DNA from: Dryocosmus kuriphilus
Lineage: Eukaryota > Arthropoda > Insecta > Hymenoptera > Cynipidae
Reading direction: 5' to 3'
Assembly: GCA_038277395.1 (NCBI GenBank)
Contig: CM076196.1
Span: forward strand, 87,609,786-87,673,785
Length of the DNA: 64,000 nt
Below, one piece after another: positions 12,528-24,394 of the stretch (the stretch's first letter is position 1; each line of letters begins with the position of its first letter). The notes below the pieces were generated by a model, which was given only the letters and a program-made list of their open reading frames with translations, did no database searches and had not been told where the DNA came from. The translations under genes were made by a program, and so were the position numbers.

Positions 12528-12676
12528 GACAACAACGACGACAACGCCAACAGACAGACAGACACGGTCGTAAAAACCATTTTTTCGGATTCAGGAGGTC
12601 TTAAAACGTGGAGATTTCATGAAATCCGCGAAAGTCAAATTTTGCATAAATCTAATACCTTCTCTGATGAGAATGT
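11626..12676 (+). repeat. Composite element copy 3, tandem with copy 2
   Basis: Lacks the GC module but otherwise repeats copy 2 closely, with end motif GATGAGAATGT at 12666-12676, 1051 bp after that of copy 2. GACAAC tract at 12484-12548. Confidence 0.88.
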
Positions 12677-13334
12677 AAAAATTTAACCAGTTCGGAATAA
12701 TTGACCGAGGTAGTATGTGTTTTGAGATCTGGACGCGCGTTTTCACTACTTTGGATGGTAATTAAAAATCGATTTTTAAATTCAATTAAAAACTGAGAAA
12801 GTACTTTCTAGATTATTAGTTGCTGAATAGAGAAAAAAGAATTTTGATTTAAAAAATCATTTCGGATTTAGACGGGGATTACAAATCCAGTTTTGAAGTT
12901 ATGAGAGATTAGTAAGAGACTTTTTCGTAGCAGTTAAGGTAATGAATAAGCAGGTAAAAAGTTGAATTAAAACAAGTTATCAGGCTCTGAGAAAAAAACG
13001 ACAAAATTTTTTTTTAGTAGTACGAATTTTTGACATTTTATTTTTTACAAAAACAGTGGTACAAAACACTATATTATTTTTTTTATGAATTGATGCTTTT
13101 TTCCAAACTTTCTTTTCACCACAAACACGAAGTAGTCTGATGTATATTCACTGTTATATTGATAAACTATCCGAAATTGGAAACGAATTCTGAATATTCA
13201 CGATCCGAATCGATCAGACCAGCTGTTTGACTTCGCGTTACTGAGCATGCGTGCAAGTCACTGAGGCAATGTTGAAACACAAGTTAGAAAAAAATCCTTT
13301 CCGGGGATGTGCATTTGAATCATTTAGAATTTTC

Positions 13335-13545
13335 CACTTAGGGAAGAGGAGGGTAAGTTTGGCGCACCTAAACGGAAGGGTAATTTAAAAAGACAACTAT
13401 AGAACCAACATTTATGAACAAATGTGAATCAGATATCTTGATATTTTGAAAATATTGAATGAAAGAAAGATATTTCGTAAAAGCCGATAGAACTATTTTC
13501 GCAAGTCTCCGCGCCAACTTACCCTCCTCTCCACTAATAAGCTGG
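13335..13545. mobile_element. Small MITE (about 0.2 kb)
   Basis: TTAGGGAAGAGGAGGGTAAG at about 13338 and its near complement (AACTTACCCTCCTCTCCACTAA) at about 13516-13538 form inverted ends; GCGCC follows inside each arm. No coding capacity. Confidence 0.6.
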
Positions 13546-13754
13546 TTTTCGAAAAAATATGGGATAATCGCTTATATGCCGTGCCAGTTGCCACCCTTCA
13601 TTTATACAATTATTCTCCTTTAAACTTTGCCATTTTTAAATTATATAATCGGTTTATTTATGTTCAAAAAAAATTATACTAATGATTGTGAAGCTACTTT
13701 AAAAATATTATATGAACATTAAAATATTTATTCACATTACCATGTCCACAAAAA

Positions 13755-15653
13755 TCTGCCCTTTTCGCGGGCACATTCTTATCGCGCGCCGCGCGTCGCG
13801 CGAAGTATGAGCGTGCCTAGGACGCGTGGTCTGGTGGTCGTTGCGCTTCGCGCTCCGCTATATTTAAGCCTCGCGCTTCGCGCACGGATGTTTTTGGTCT
13901 TTGCACATCGTGCTCGGTATTCGTTACTTGGGTCTTAAAATTTCAAAACACCTACTTTTAATGAGATTATTAAATTTGAATTTTTTATTAAAAATTACAA
14001 AAGAAATTATTTTACTTAAGGCTCTATCGACCTTAATGAATACATTCTCATCATGACACTCGCGCTTCGCGCTCGAGAATTAAATTTTTTTAAACACATT
14101 TTAGATAGGTAAAGCTTTTTTTCGTGATTTTCCAAATTTTCACAATACAGGATTTCGATTCTTAAAAGTAAAACGATGAGTCTTATAAATAAATTCTGTA
14201 GCTCTTTTCAAGGTTCTGCTTGTTAATATTTTCTCATATCTTGCATAATTTTGCGTAAAAGTGGTTTTCTTTATATTTGATAACATATTTCACGAATAAC
14301 TCAAAAACTATGCGTCTGTTCAAAAAAATGACAGAGAGCAAATTTGTAAATCTCTTTGAGGCGAACAACTTTGTTTATTATCATTTTTTCGTGTCTTGCA
14401 TAGTTTGGCGGGAAATTTGAGTTCTTGATTGTTAATAACGTTTTCTCGATTAAAACAAAAATCGTGCATTTTGTCAAAAAATTGTTCATTCAAAATTTGT
14501 AGATCTTTTTGAGCTGAACAACTTTGTTTATTATCATTTCTTTCGTATCTTGAATATTTTGGCAATAAACCACAGTTTTTTATTTTTAATAACGTTTTCT
14601 CGATTAAAACAAAAACCGTGCATTTTATCAAAAAATAGTTAAAACAAAATTTGTAGATTTTTAAGATGAAAAATTTTACTCTCTACTGTTTTTTTTTTGT
14701 ATCTCACATATTTTAGCCGGAAAATGTATTTTTTGATTTTGTGAAAACCGTTTTTGATGGATAAAACCATAATCACTGTTCAAAAACCCATGGTTAACGA
14801 ACTCGTCCTTTCTTTTTACGCCTTATAGAAGTTTGCCAAGACGTTCAAAAAAATGACAGAGAGCAAATTTGTAAATCTCTTTGAGGCGAACAACTTTGTT
14901 TATTATCATTTTTTCGTGTCTTGCATAGTTTGGCGGGAAATTTGAGTTCTTTATTGTTAATAACGTTTTCTCGATTAAAACAAAAATCGTGCATTTTGTC
15001 AAAAAATTGTTCATTCAAAATTTTTAGATCTTTTTCAGGTGAGCAACTTTGTTTATTATAATTTTTTTCGTATCTTGCATAGTTTGGCGGGAAATTTGAA
15101 TTTTTAATTTTTAATAACGTTTTCTCCATTAAAGCAAAAACCGTACATTTTATCAAAAAATGGTTAAAAAACAAAATTTGTAGATTTTTCTGAGATGAAC
15201 AATTTTACCTTGTACCATTTTTTTTGTATCTTGCATAGTTTAGCCGGTAAATTGATTGTTTGATTTTCTGAAAACCGTTTTTGATGGATAAAACCATAAC
15301 CACTGGTCAAAAACCACTGGTTAAGGAACTCTTCCTTACGTTTTACGCCTTAAAGAAGTATGCCAAAGCGCAATCCAATCAGATTAGTCTTTCGAAAGTT
15401 ATCGTGAGAACAGACGACGATAACAACGACAACGATACAACGACAACGATACAACGACAACGATACAACGACAACGACGACAACAACAACAACGACAACA
15501 ACAACGACAACGAAGACAACCTCAACAGACAGACAGACACCATCGTAAACCATGTTTTTTCGGATTCAGGGGGACACGAAACGTCGAGATTTCATGAAAT
15601 CTGCGAGCCATTTTTCACATAAAACTAATACCTTCTCATTGAGATGAGAATGT
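13755..15653 (+). repeat. Composite element copy 4 with internal duplication
   Basis: GC module from 13755 to about 14085, end motif GATGAGAATGT at 15643-15653. A block of almost 190 bp is present twice almost unchanged (about 14319-14505 and 14843-15030). The join at about 14840 cuts into the ATAAAACCATAA block, so two copies were fused by recombination. GACAAC tract at 15421-15520. Confidence 0.88.
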
Positions 15654-16634
15654 AAAGAGTTAGTCCGTAATAATATGACACAATACATATTTTTATGTTT
15701 TTATTAAAGTATGCTTTTCACGAACTAGCAATTCCGAAAAATGCGGCAAAAAATGGAAATACTAGGTGTTTTATGTAAGGAAATGAGGGTTAGGTTGTAG
15801 ATCTTCAGATCATTTTACTACCAATCTACATAAATGTATCAAGCACATATCAGTTTTGATATTCGACCGAGGTGCTTGCTATACGAATTTCGTTTATGCG
15901 ATATCGGTACAACTACTTATTTGCTCTGTGATACTTCCTTTTCATATCCATTTAACACCTCTTCTAAATCATACAAATATGTTTTCAATTTAGTTATGTC
16001 CCCTGGTGGAAATGCAAGTTTATAAAGAAAATTGTGTTTATATTAGGGGTGTCACAGATATGAGAAAGCTAATCAACAGCGGGTTTCTATCCTTCAACAA
16101 AGGGTAAAATGGATATTTTACCCAATATATTTGGCCCAAACTGGTAAAAACTAAAAGGTATAGTTTTGATAGCATTTACTCAATTCGCCGAAATCTCATT
16201 TTTTTTTTAATCACGTAAAATTAAAAAGTGTAAGATAGTGTTTTGTGATATTTGTATGTTAGGGCTTCGTATTTTGAGTAAAGGAGAATATTTTTAAAGG
16301 TTTTTATTTGCATACCAAGATATTTAATTCAAAATGGTAAAAAAATAAAGGGTACCTTTGATAGCATAAGCCCAATGCGACGAAGTCCCATTTGATAAAA
16401 ACATAATACAGCCTTTTTTATTCGGTTGCCTTGAATATATAACCCTTCTATTCGGTTAACTACTTTCAAAATTAATTTAAAAATACTTAGAGTGGAGATA
16501 AAAATCTTCAAAAATAATGAAAAAATATTTTTCTTCACGTTCTACATGATTGTCTTACCTGATGTTAGATTTTCTTTTTATTTTATTAACAATCTATCAA
16601 AATGTGACATGTGACACGTATTTTTACAAATCAT
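15654..16634. other. No gene; fragments of a dispersed repeat
   Basis: Contains GATAGCAT...CAATTCGCCGAAATCTCATTTT and GATAGCATAAGCCCAATGCG segments related to 7450-7500, and GTTAGGGCTTCGTATTTTGAG at 16259, repeated at about 18141. Confidence 0.5.
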
Positions 16635-16770
16635 ACATTACACGATTTGTAAAGGTTTTTTACATTCTCATTACACGATTTGTAAAGGTTTTTTACATTC
16701 TCATTACACGATTTGTAAAGGTTTTTTACATTCTCATTACACGATTTGTAAAGGTTTTTTACATTCTCAT
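16635..16770. repeat. 33-bp tandem repeat, four copies
   Basis: TTACACGATTTGTAAAGG plus TTTTTTACATTCTCA, period exactly 33 bp (markers at 16640, 16673, 16706, 16739). Each unit ends in ACATTCTCAT, the terminal motif of the composite element that starts in the last unit. Confidence 0.95.
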
Positions 16771-17670
16771 CTCAATGAGAAGTTATTAGTTTTCTGTGAA
16801 AACTGACTTTCGCGGATTTCATGAAATGTCGACGTTTCATGACCCCCTGAATCCGAAAAAAACATGTTTTACGTTGGTGTCTGTCGTTGTCGTCGTCGTT
16901 GTCGTCGTCGTTGTCGTCGTCGTTGTCGTTGTTGTTGTTGTTGTAGTACTCTGTGAACACGGCAATTTTCGAAGGACCAATCGGATTGGATTGCGCTTTG
17001 GCGTACTTCTTCAAGGCGTAAAAAGTAAGGACGAGTTCGTTAACCAGCCACTTTTGACCAACGGTTATGGTTTTATCCATTAAAAACGGTTTTCACAAAA
17101 TCAAAAAATCCATTTTCCGGCTAAACTATGCGAGATACAGAAAATATGTATATAAGCAAAGTTGTTCAACTCAAAAAGATCTACAAATTTTGATTTAACT
17201 ATTTTTTGATAAAATGCACGGTTTTGATTTTAATCGAGAAAACGCCATTAAAAAATAAAAAATTCAAATTTTCCGCCAAAATATGCAAGATACAAAAGAA
17301 ACGGTAATAAAAAAAGTTGTTCATCTCAAAAAGATCTGCAAATTTCTTCCCTATCTTTTTTTTTTTAAACAGATGCGTAGTTTTTGAGTTATTCGTGAAA
17401 TATGTTATGAAATATAAAGAAAACCACTTTTCAGCATAACTATGCAAGATATGAAAAAATATTAACAAGCAGAATTGTTCACCTTGGAAAGAGAGAGAGA
17501 ATGATGAGAATGTATTCCTTAAGGTCGATAGAGGCTTAAGTAAAATAATTTCTTTTGTAATTTTTAATTTAAATGTTTATACGATCCATAAACACCGAGC
17601 GCGAAGCGCGAGTGCTAACAGACGCGCGCCCCAGGCGCGCTCATTCTTCGCGCGAAGCGCGCGATGATTT
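16761..17670 (-). repeat. Composite element copy 5 (minus orientation)
   Basis: Starts ACATTCTCATCTCAATGAGA, then the CGGATTTCATGAAATG block, a GTTGTCGTC tract (16880-16945), internal units of about 155 bp and a GC module (about 17598-17670). Confidence 0.88.
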
Positions 17671-20382
17671 TTAAATTTACGAAAAATTAACATCCTTGTG
17701 TTTTTGCGAACATGTACATGTGAATAAAATGAATGATTTAATATTATTTTTAGATTTTTTAAAGTGACTTTTTTCCCAATTCTATCTTAAAATATGAATG
17801 TGACCGACTGAAGCAAAACTTCAGTCACAAACTTTTAAGCACAATTAAGTAACTCTAGAATTGTAATGTTGATTTGTATTAATAAGTTTTAGATTTCTCA
17901 ACTTAATACAAATGATTGTATTTGGAGACATATTACCGACTGGAAATTTGAGCTATATTTTAATTAACAATTTGAAAAAAAAATATAAAAAAAGTGAAAC
18001 TTTGCTAAACACTACTTCGATCTATTTACTTTAATATCCTAGTATTATTCAAACAAATTTATAAATCATAGAAATGGATAAAAACGGCCGGAACTTAAAT
18101 TTCACAACTTTTTGTCGGAGAGAGAAAGTGTTTTATAATATGTTAGGGCTTCGTATTTTGAGTTTTTCAAGCACTATTATATGCCATAAAGAAAGGTTAG
18201 AAATGTGGCGTATAATTTGAATTATGCTTCCTGATATAAAAAAGTGCAAAAATATATTTTGCTGGTGGAGTTTATTTTGTTAAGTGTTAGGACATGCGCC
18301 GAAGTTCCATTTTTATACTTTATTTTTAGACTATCTAGTCAGAAGAGCTTTCGTGATCCAATTTTTAGAATTCGTATGATGTGATCAAAATTTATCTTAG
18401 GGCAACTAATCTTAACATCCACTGCGATTTTCTGGGACAAAAATGTTTGTTAATAAATTGATAATATATATATACACAGATTTAATCGTGCCCGATATTA
18501 TATCAGTGAAGAGTTCAAAACAGTTGAAGAGTAACTGTTAATTTTTTCAAAATTTAAAATTGTTAAAATTGTATGAAGACTATATTTGTATTGTTCGATA
18601 AGAAACTAGAGTGTCAAATTATTATTTTTTATTGAATATATATTTTTAATCACTGAAATTTACTAACAAATTATGATAATTTGGATCAGTGTCCTTAATC
18701 GTATACTATTTTTCGTCAAAGATAACTATGGGCTTATATCACGTTTTTCAGAACGACCTTCTCGCTTCCCACCATCACAACTATTTATAGTATGCGATTC
18801 ATTCACCTTTGCAAGGTTTCTTTGGTGAAGACCTCGAAATTTCATCTAGATATTTCATTAAATAATAAAAATTGACAATACACACCATAGAATTGAATAA
18901 TTAATTGGTGTTAAGGTCTAAGGAACTGAGTATAAAGGATTACGATACTTGAACATGAACTAAATAGTAAGTACGTGACATGTAACCATTAAAAACCAGG
19001 TAATTTTTTGTTGTCTTCGGCTTCACTTAACAATTAACATATATTTCCTATTATAGTCTTCTTGTCACTATTGTTAAAGAATTGTATATCTTGAACTGAC
19101 ATATTTACGAAAAACGAGATTCTTTGACAGATACAATTTTTATTCGTATGCGACGATATAATGTGTGATATGCTTATTCTTGAAATTCCAAACGCAATGT
19201 TGTTGCATAAGACATGCATACTGCATGCTAAAATATGCATTTTTGAAAGCTAAGTAAAAGCTTGACATCAATCTCATTATAAATTGAATCACGAATTCAA
19301 TGTATGCTTTATCACGCTTTATGAAAAAAGACAGTATGAGAAATAGATAAATAATTCTCCGAAATTATTTAAGCCTTGCAGAAATGGATTAGGAAAATAT
19401 GATATGGAATCTTAGAAAAATTGAAAACGCGATTAATTCATTACAATTCTTACTACCTCATATTAAAATCTCAGATATTTTTTTGCATTATTTTACAGGA
19501 TATAATTGAAAATCTGTCGGCCATTAATTCAATGATTCTAATGATCAAAAGTCACGATTTACCATGTTAGTTCTGGAACCTTGCTGACACATTCTAAAGG
19601 AATTCTCTTTCCGCGAATTTGCTCTTCTGGTTTCATTTAAAGCATCAGGAAATGATAAAACATTGCTTTGAAAAAAAATGTTCACTTATGGGTAAAAATT
19701 GTCAACACTGAAGTTAATATAATTACAAGCTTCGAGATGTCTACAAAGAAGTGACTTTTGGAAATGAATATGTATATTTATGCAAATTAATTAATTTCTT
19801 TTCTACAACTTGAAACTGAATAAAGTTTTATTCCACTGCTGTGAAAAGGTTCTTACAATTGTATAAACATTTTTATTACGAATTCATATAATAATTTACC
19901 ATTATGTTGCATGGCGTGTCTAATTTGATACTGATAGAACTTGTATTGCAAAGCAGATGTTGGTTCTATTTTTTAATGATGTCAAAGACATGAACTCTGG
20001 CCGAAACATTTTGACAATAGAGAAATTTTTCTTATGTCTTTCTATGGCATTTGTACATATTAAATTGAATTCATATGACCCCATTCTTCTTAATAAGTGA
20101 AAACATGCTTACTTAGAGTTGGAGTATTTCTTTCTTTTTGTTTTCTTTGTCTTTTTCTTTTTTGAAAAAAAAAAAAAAACGAGTATCAATAAGCCTGATT
20201 CTTGTTAGGCCCTCAAGTTTTGAGACTCGTTCAGACTTTTTTTATAGCATCACGACTTCAACTACTTCCTCGTGATTATCATACTGCGAACGGATCGTTG
20301 AAGGTCGGCCACTATAGTGGCAATTATCAATGATTTCTCAAGATCATAATGGCGAATCGTTACGTTCTTATGATTACAGAAA
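17671..20382. other. Intergenic; upstream region of the multi-exon gene
   Basis: AT-rich. The segment 18140-18310 has dispersed-repeat phrases shared with 16259. The last 300 bp would carry the promoter or 5' UTR exon; TTTTTTTATAGCATCACGAC at about 20237 could be a core promoter, but nothing decides the start site. Confidence 0.45.
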
Positions 20383-20461
20383 ATGCCTGCAGCCATGAAA
20401 AACGTGGTCGCTTTGGCGGTCGTCCTCATCGTATCTTTGGTCGAAGCTGTTCCATTTTCAA
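20383..20461 (+). CDS. Exon 1 of secreted Cys-rich/Tyr-Pro-rich protein gene (signal peptide)
   Basis: Encodes 26 residues plus one base of a split codon. It carries a clear secretion signal: Met-Lys-Asn, then the hydrophobic run VVALAVVLIVSL, with likely cleavage after LVEA and before VPFS. Two in-frame ATGs exist (20383 and 20395). The second gives the more compact signal peptide and has GCAGCC in front of it; the first also has A at -3. The exon ends at a strong donor, GTAAGT at 20462, in phase 1. A possible acceptor (TTATGATTACAG, ending at 20379) lies just before the first ATG, so a non-coding 5' exon may exist. An out-of-frame ATG at 20349 would otherwise be an upstream ORF. Linkage to exon 2 rests on matching phase (1) and on the product making sense as a secreted Cys-rich protein; the junction is inferred, not observed. 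Confidence 0.75.
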
Positions 20462-21047
20462 GTAAGTTTAACCATATATTACAAATGCTGATTTTTATCG
20501 AAAGAAAAGTATTCTTTTTTATATTTTTTGGTCGGTAAGGTAGATAACGTCCATAGATTGGTATAAATGCCTGTGTAGCAGACAACACTTGAAGTGGAAC
20601 AAATGCTTTTTAGCTTTTTTTGTGCAACTAAAGTGACTTCCTAAATATTATGGTGATAATTAAGTTCATTGGGTTCTAGAAATTAGTCGAAGAATTCATT
20701 TTAGGATAAGTTTTTTTTATCTTCTTTAAAAATTGCCTCTGACCAAGTTTTACCAACTTTTACTATATGAGCGTAATGACTGACCGTCATGACCATCAGA
20801 CGCATTAGTTCCCATCCCTAATCTTTGGTGATAAAACGTTTCAATGTTTCACGTGAAAAATTAAGTTTCAGTTAAATGTTTTATGGCTTACATCCCTAAC
20901 CAAAGGCTTCATTTTAAGAGAGGATATTGATGAAATTGAAAGTATAACTTTAGGGCGAATTAATTTTTCATCGGACACAGTCTGTGCACGGTTGCATTAC
21001 ACAGGCCGACAAATTTCAGACCCAGAAACAAGACTATACTTTTCCGA

Positions 21048-21912
21048 AGGTTTTCGATGCGCTGAACACGAATTTGGCCTCAGAATTGCTCTATCACGTC
21101 AGATTTTCGAGATATCCTAACCTAAATGTGCGAAAAATGCGCTTTTGAACTACTTTTGAGGTTATGTAGCATCGCAAATAAATTTTTTCACAAAAGCTAC
21201 AAACAGGAGATTAAATTACAGCTTTTGCCCTTTCAAATCCTGCTGAGTGTCCTCAAATATCTTTTTTTTTTTCTTCAAGATATTCAACTTTGAAATTTTT
21301 GAATTTCTCAAATCCGCAAGCTATAAGCCCATAAAGTCCAGACACCAACCCACAGACCTACAAAACCCAAACCCACAAACCCTAATTCCACAACCGATAA
21401 ACTGCAAACCTGCAATCCACAAATCCCAAGCCCACGCATCTCAAACCCCAACTTGTGCTTGTGGATGTGGGCTTAGAATTTGCAGATTGTACGTTTGACG
21501 TTTATAGGTTGTGGGTTTAGGGTTTGTAGGTTTGGGATTTGTAGATTGTAGGTTTGGGGTTTATCGGTTGTGGGATTAGAGTTTGTGGATTTGGGTTTTG
21601 TAGGTTTGTGGGTAGGTGTCTGGACTTTATGGGCTTATAGATCACGGATTAGCGAAATTCAAAAATTTCAAAGTTGAATATCTTGAAGAAAAAAAAAAGA
21701 TATTTGAGCAAACTCAGCGGCATTTGAAAGGGCAAGAGCTATACTTTAATCACTTGTTTGTAGTGTTCTGTGAAAAAATTTATTTGGGATGCTACATAAC
21801 CTCAAAGGTAGCTCAAAAGCGCGTTTTTCGCACCTTTAGGTTAGGATATTTCGAAAATCTGACGTGGTAGAGCAATTCTGAGGCCAGATTCCTGTTCAGC
21901 GCATCGAAAACT
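21048..21912. mobile_element. Fold-back element with C/G-skewed degenerate repeat core
   Basis: Outer arms are inverted: TTTTCGATGCGCTGAACA at 21050 against the complement at 21893-21912, and TCTTGAAGAAAAAAAAAAGA at right against its complement at left. The centre (about 21340-21625) is a degenerate run of CCCAAACCCACAAACCC-like motifs on the left and GGGTTTGTAGGTTTGGG-like motifs on the right, so the whole unit can fold into one long hairpin. It sits in intron 1. No protein product is supported. Confidence 0.85.
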
Positions 21913-24394
21913 TTTAATTAGAAAGTATCGTACTTTTTTTAAATGCAATGTACCGAAAAAAATTTTACTTCAAGAACTTTTAATTGACTTACTCATTCGC
22001 GAATATTTTTCATTAAAATGCCAGGAAGAAGAATGACAGTTTCGTATAAAAGTCGTTGAACTTTCGAACTTTACCTGATGTTCTCTTAAGATTCTTTAAG
22101 TCGGTTTTCCTCAGTTATGAGAAATTGCTAGTTTATCTTTCTTGTCACTGAAGTAAGTTTCTTAATCTTCATTACGTATATTTAGTCTGATTTTACTTAA
22201 TTTCCTAAAGTAAGCCAACGTTTATTTGCACTTTCTTTTTAAATAATTACGTGCAAAATTGTATATCATTCTTATAATTATATAACAAAGAGAGTCCACT
22301 GAATCATCTAACGAGCATTAAAGTTATTAATTAAAATCTTGTAAATTGCAGCAGGGTAGGGCTTTGCATTATGATCCACTTGTTCATTGAGTTACTTCGT
22401 CCTCGGTTTCGTCCTGTGTAATAAGCTTATTCAATAACTTTATCTTTTGGATGCTATATTCGATATTATATTTTTTATTTGCTTCATTTACGCAAATTTT
22501 TATTTTTATGTTTCAAATTTCTTAATTTACAGCAATACAAGTTTTTAAATTATTTGATTTTAAATGCAAAATGAAAGCTTTTCGAATTATAAAAGGTAAA
22601 ACGTAAACTGAGTATATCATTCTTCAAAGATTAACAAATTTTAAATTTGAAAGTGTCTAATAGGTATAAAAAAATATTCAAAGTTAGATATGCATGAAAT
22701 AATAGAATGTTTCGGGGAAAAGAACTAAATTGGTCAGGTTAAAATGATGGGAAAATAAGGAGAATTTGGAAATCAATTTGTAAAATAAAATTTTTTGGTG
22801 ATTTTTGAAAATCTTTGAATTTTAATATTTGAGCGATCTTTAATTTTGATGTATAGAACTTGAAAAAAATTAATTTTGGATTGTTAATAACAGAAGATTG
22901 AAAAATATAAACTCTATAGAAGAAATTGTAAAATAAATCAATATTTAAAACACCTGTACTATACAATTTTGAAAAATTCAATTAATTGTAAATTTGTTCT
23001 TAAAAGCCTACTGAGAAGTAGAATCAAGATAAGTACACTTTTAATTTGATTTCATTGATCACTTTTATTTATTTTTTTTTTCTTATTGAACATATATATG
23101 CCTTTTTTTAAAATAAACATTCTCCGTTTTGTCAATATCTTAAAAGATTGAAATTGTGAGTTTACAAATGGTGCAAATCTGATTTAAAAAGTGGAATTTT
23201 AATTATATTTTCCTTAGATAATGCAATGTTATCTATTTAAAAATAGGAATACTACCCTACTCCGTTATTAAATTATAAGTTAAAAATAATAAAATTGAAT
23301 TATTTAAACAAAACTCAAATACACGAGACAGTAGTACCGTGATAGAGTTCCCGTCGATTCCAAAAATTTCAGCAAGATATCTTCTTTAATTGAAAAATAA
23401 TAAGTCGGATAATATAATTAACAGAAGTAAATAATTTCATTAGCTGAAAAGAAAGTTGTCTCTCTAGTTGTAAATCCACCTTAACGGAATATTTTTAACG
23501 ACCTCCGACCTCTTTAAATCCAATATACCATTTCTGCCCCAATTACATAAATTGGTCCACTTTTCTACATTCAACAAAGTCTGAAAAACATTTTTTCTTC
23601 TCAATTCGCATACAGTTCTCTTGAAACCGTTCAGCTGAGAATATTTTATTGTGACCGAGTTTCGCACCTAATGTCGTTTGACGAACTCTAAAAAGAAGCT
23701 CGTTCTTTTCGATAGCAGGCTGAATTTTGTGAGGGTTAAATTGGTGTCTTTGACGAAAAGAGAAGTAAATGCGAACCGCAGAGAACCTCAAGGGTTGGAA
23801 AATACGGGGTGAGTCAGAAGGGCAAAAAAGAAGAACGTGACTTGGCGGAAAGATGTTGGTAGTATGGTGGAAAGAGGTAATGTCGAGGGCAATGTGGTCA
23901 TTGCGGCGGCGACGGTATAGTAGTGTCGATAATTGAGAATCGATGGGGATACAGGGAGAAGCTCCAATAGAATTATGATTAGCTCCGTTATCGCGTTATG
24001 ACGTTATGGAAGGTGCAGGCAAAATGCATAATAGCGACAGGAATAACAATCGATGTAATGTTTTTAAGCCCCAGCCTCTCTCCTCAACGAGACTAGTTGC
24101 AGTCGATAGAAAACGGAAATAACCCTCTGACACTTATCACATGTCCTTTAAGTATTTGAAAAAACTCAGAGCCACTCGTGCAAACTTATCTGACCTGTGA
24201 CATTTTCCTATATGTCGTCAGGACTTGTGTTCCAACTTCCGTAATATTTCTATGATGTCAGAGTTTCTAACTTTTGGTTGAGTAGATTTGCTTTTCTAGT
24301 TAGAAAATTAATCGTGGAGAACTCGAAAACAGGAAATATAATTTGAGTTTGGAGTTTACTTCCTAAAAACTTTTTAAAAAAGGAACTCTTTTAT

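Larger units (their letters stand above)
10111..13599. mobile_element. Region of 3.5 kb with inverted ends enclosing composite elements
   Basis: GAAGGGTGGCACGGCATAAG at 10111 reappears inverted at 13558-13599 (GATAATCGCTTATATGCCGTGCC ... CCACCCTTC). ATTT lies outside each end. The interior contains composite element copies at 10269-11625 and 11626-12676 and a small MITE at about 13335-13545. Either one element captured the composite copies or they inserted into it. Confidence 0.6.

Noticed and set aside
16796..17083. Poly-Val and poly-Asp/Asn open frames (also near 15350, 46904, 48033, 49158, 52757, 12377)
   Set aside because: They are the GACAAC/GTTGTC hexamer tract of the composite element read in different frames; both strands are open and the length varies with the tract.
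20262..20588. 108-codon minus-strand frame over exon 1
   Set aside because: Antisense to the signal-peptide exon and the donor site; no recognisable content.
21340..21625. Interstitial telomere array
   Set aside because: Motifs are irregular (CCCAAACC, CCCACAAACC, CCCTAATTCC) and inverted around a centre, unlike a regular TTAGG array.
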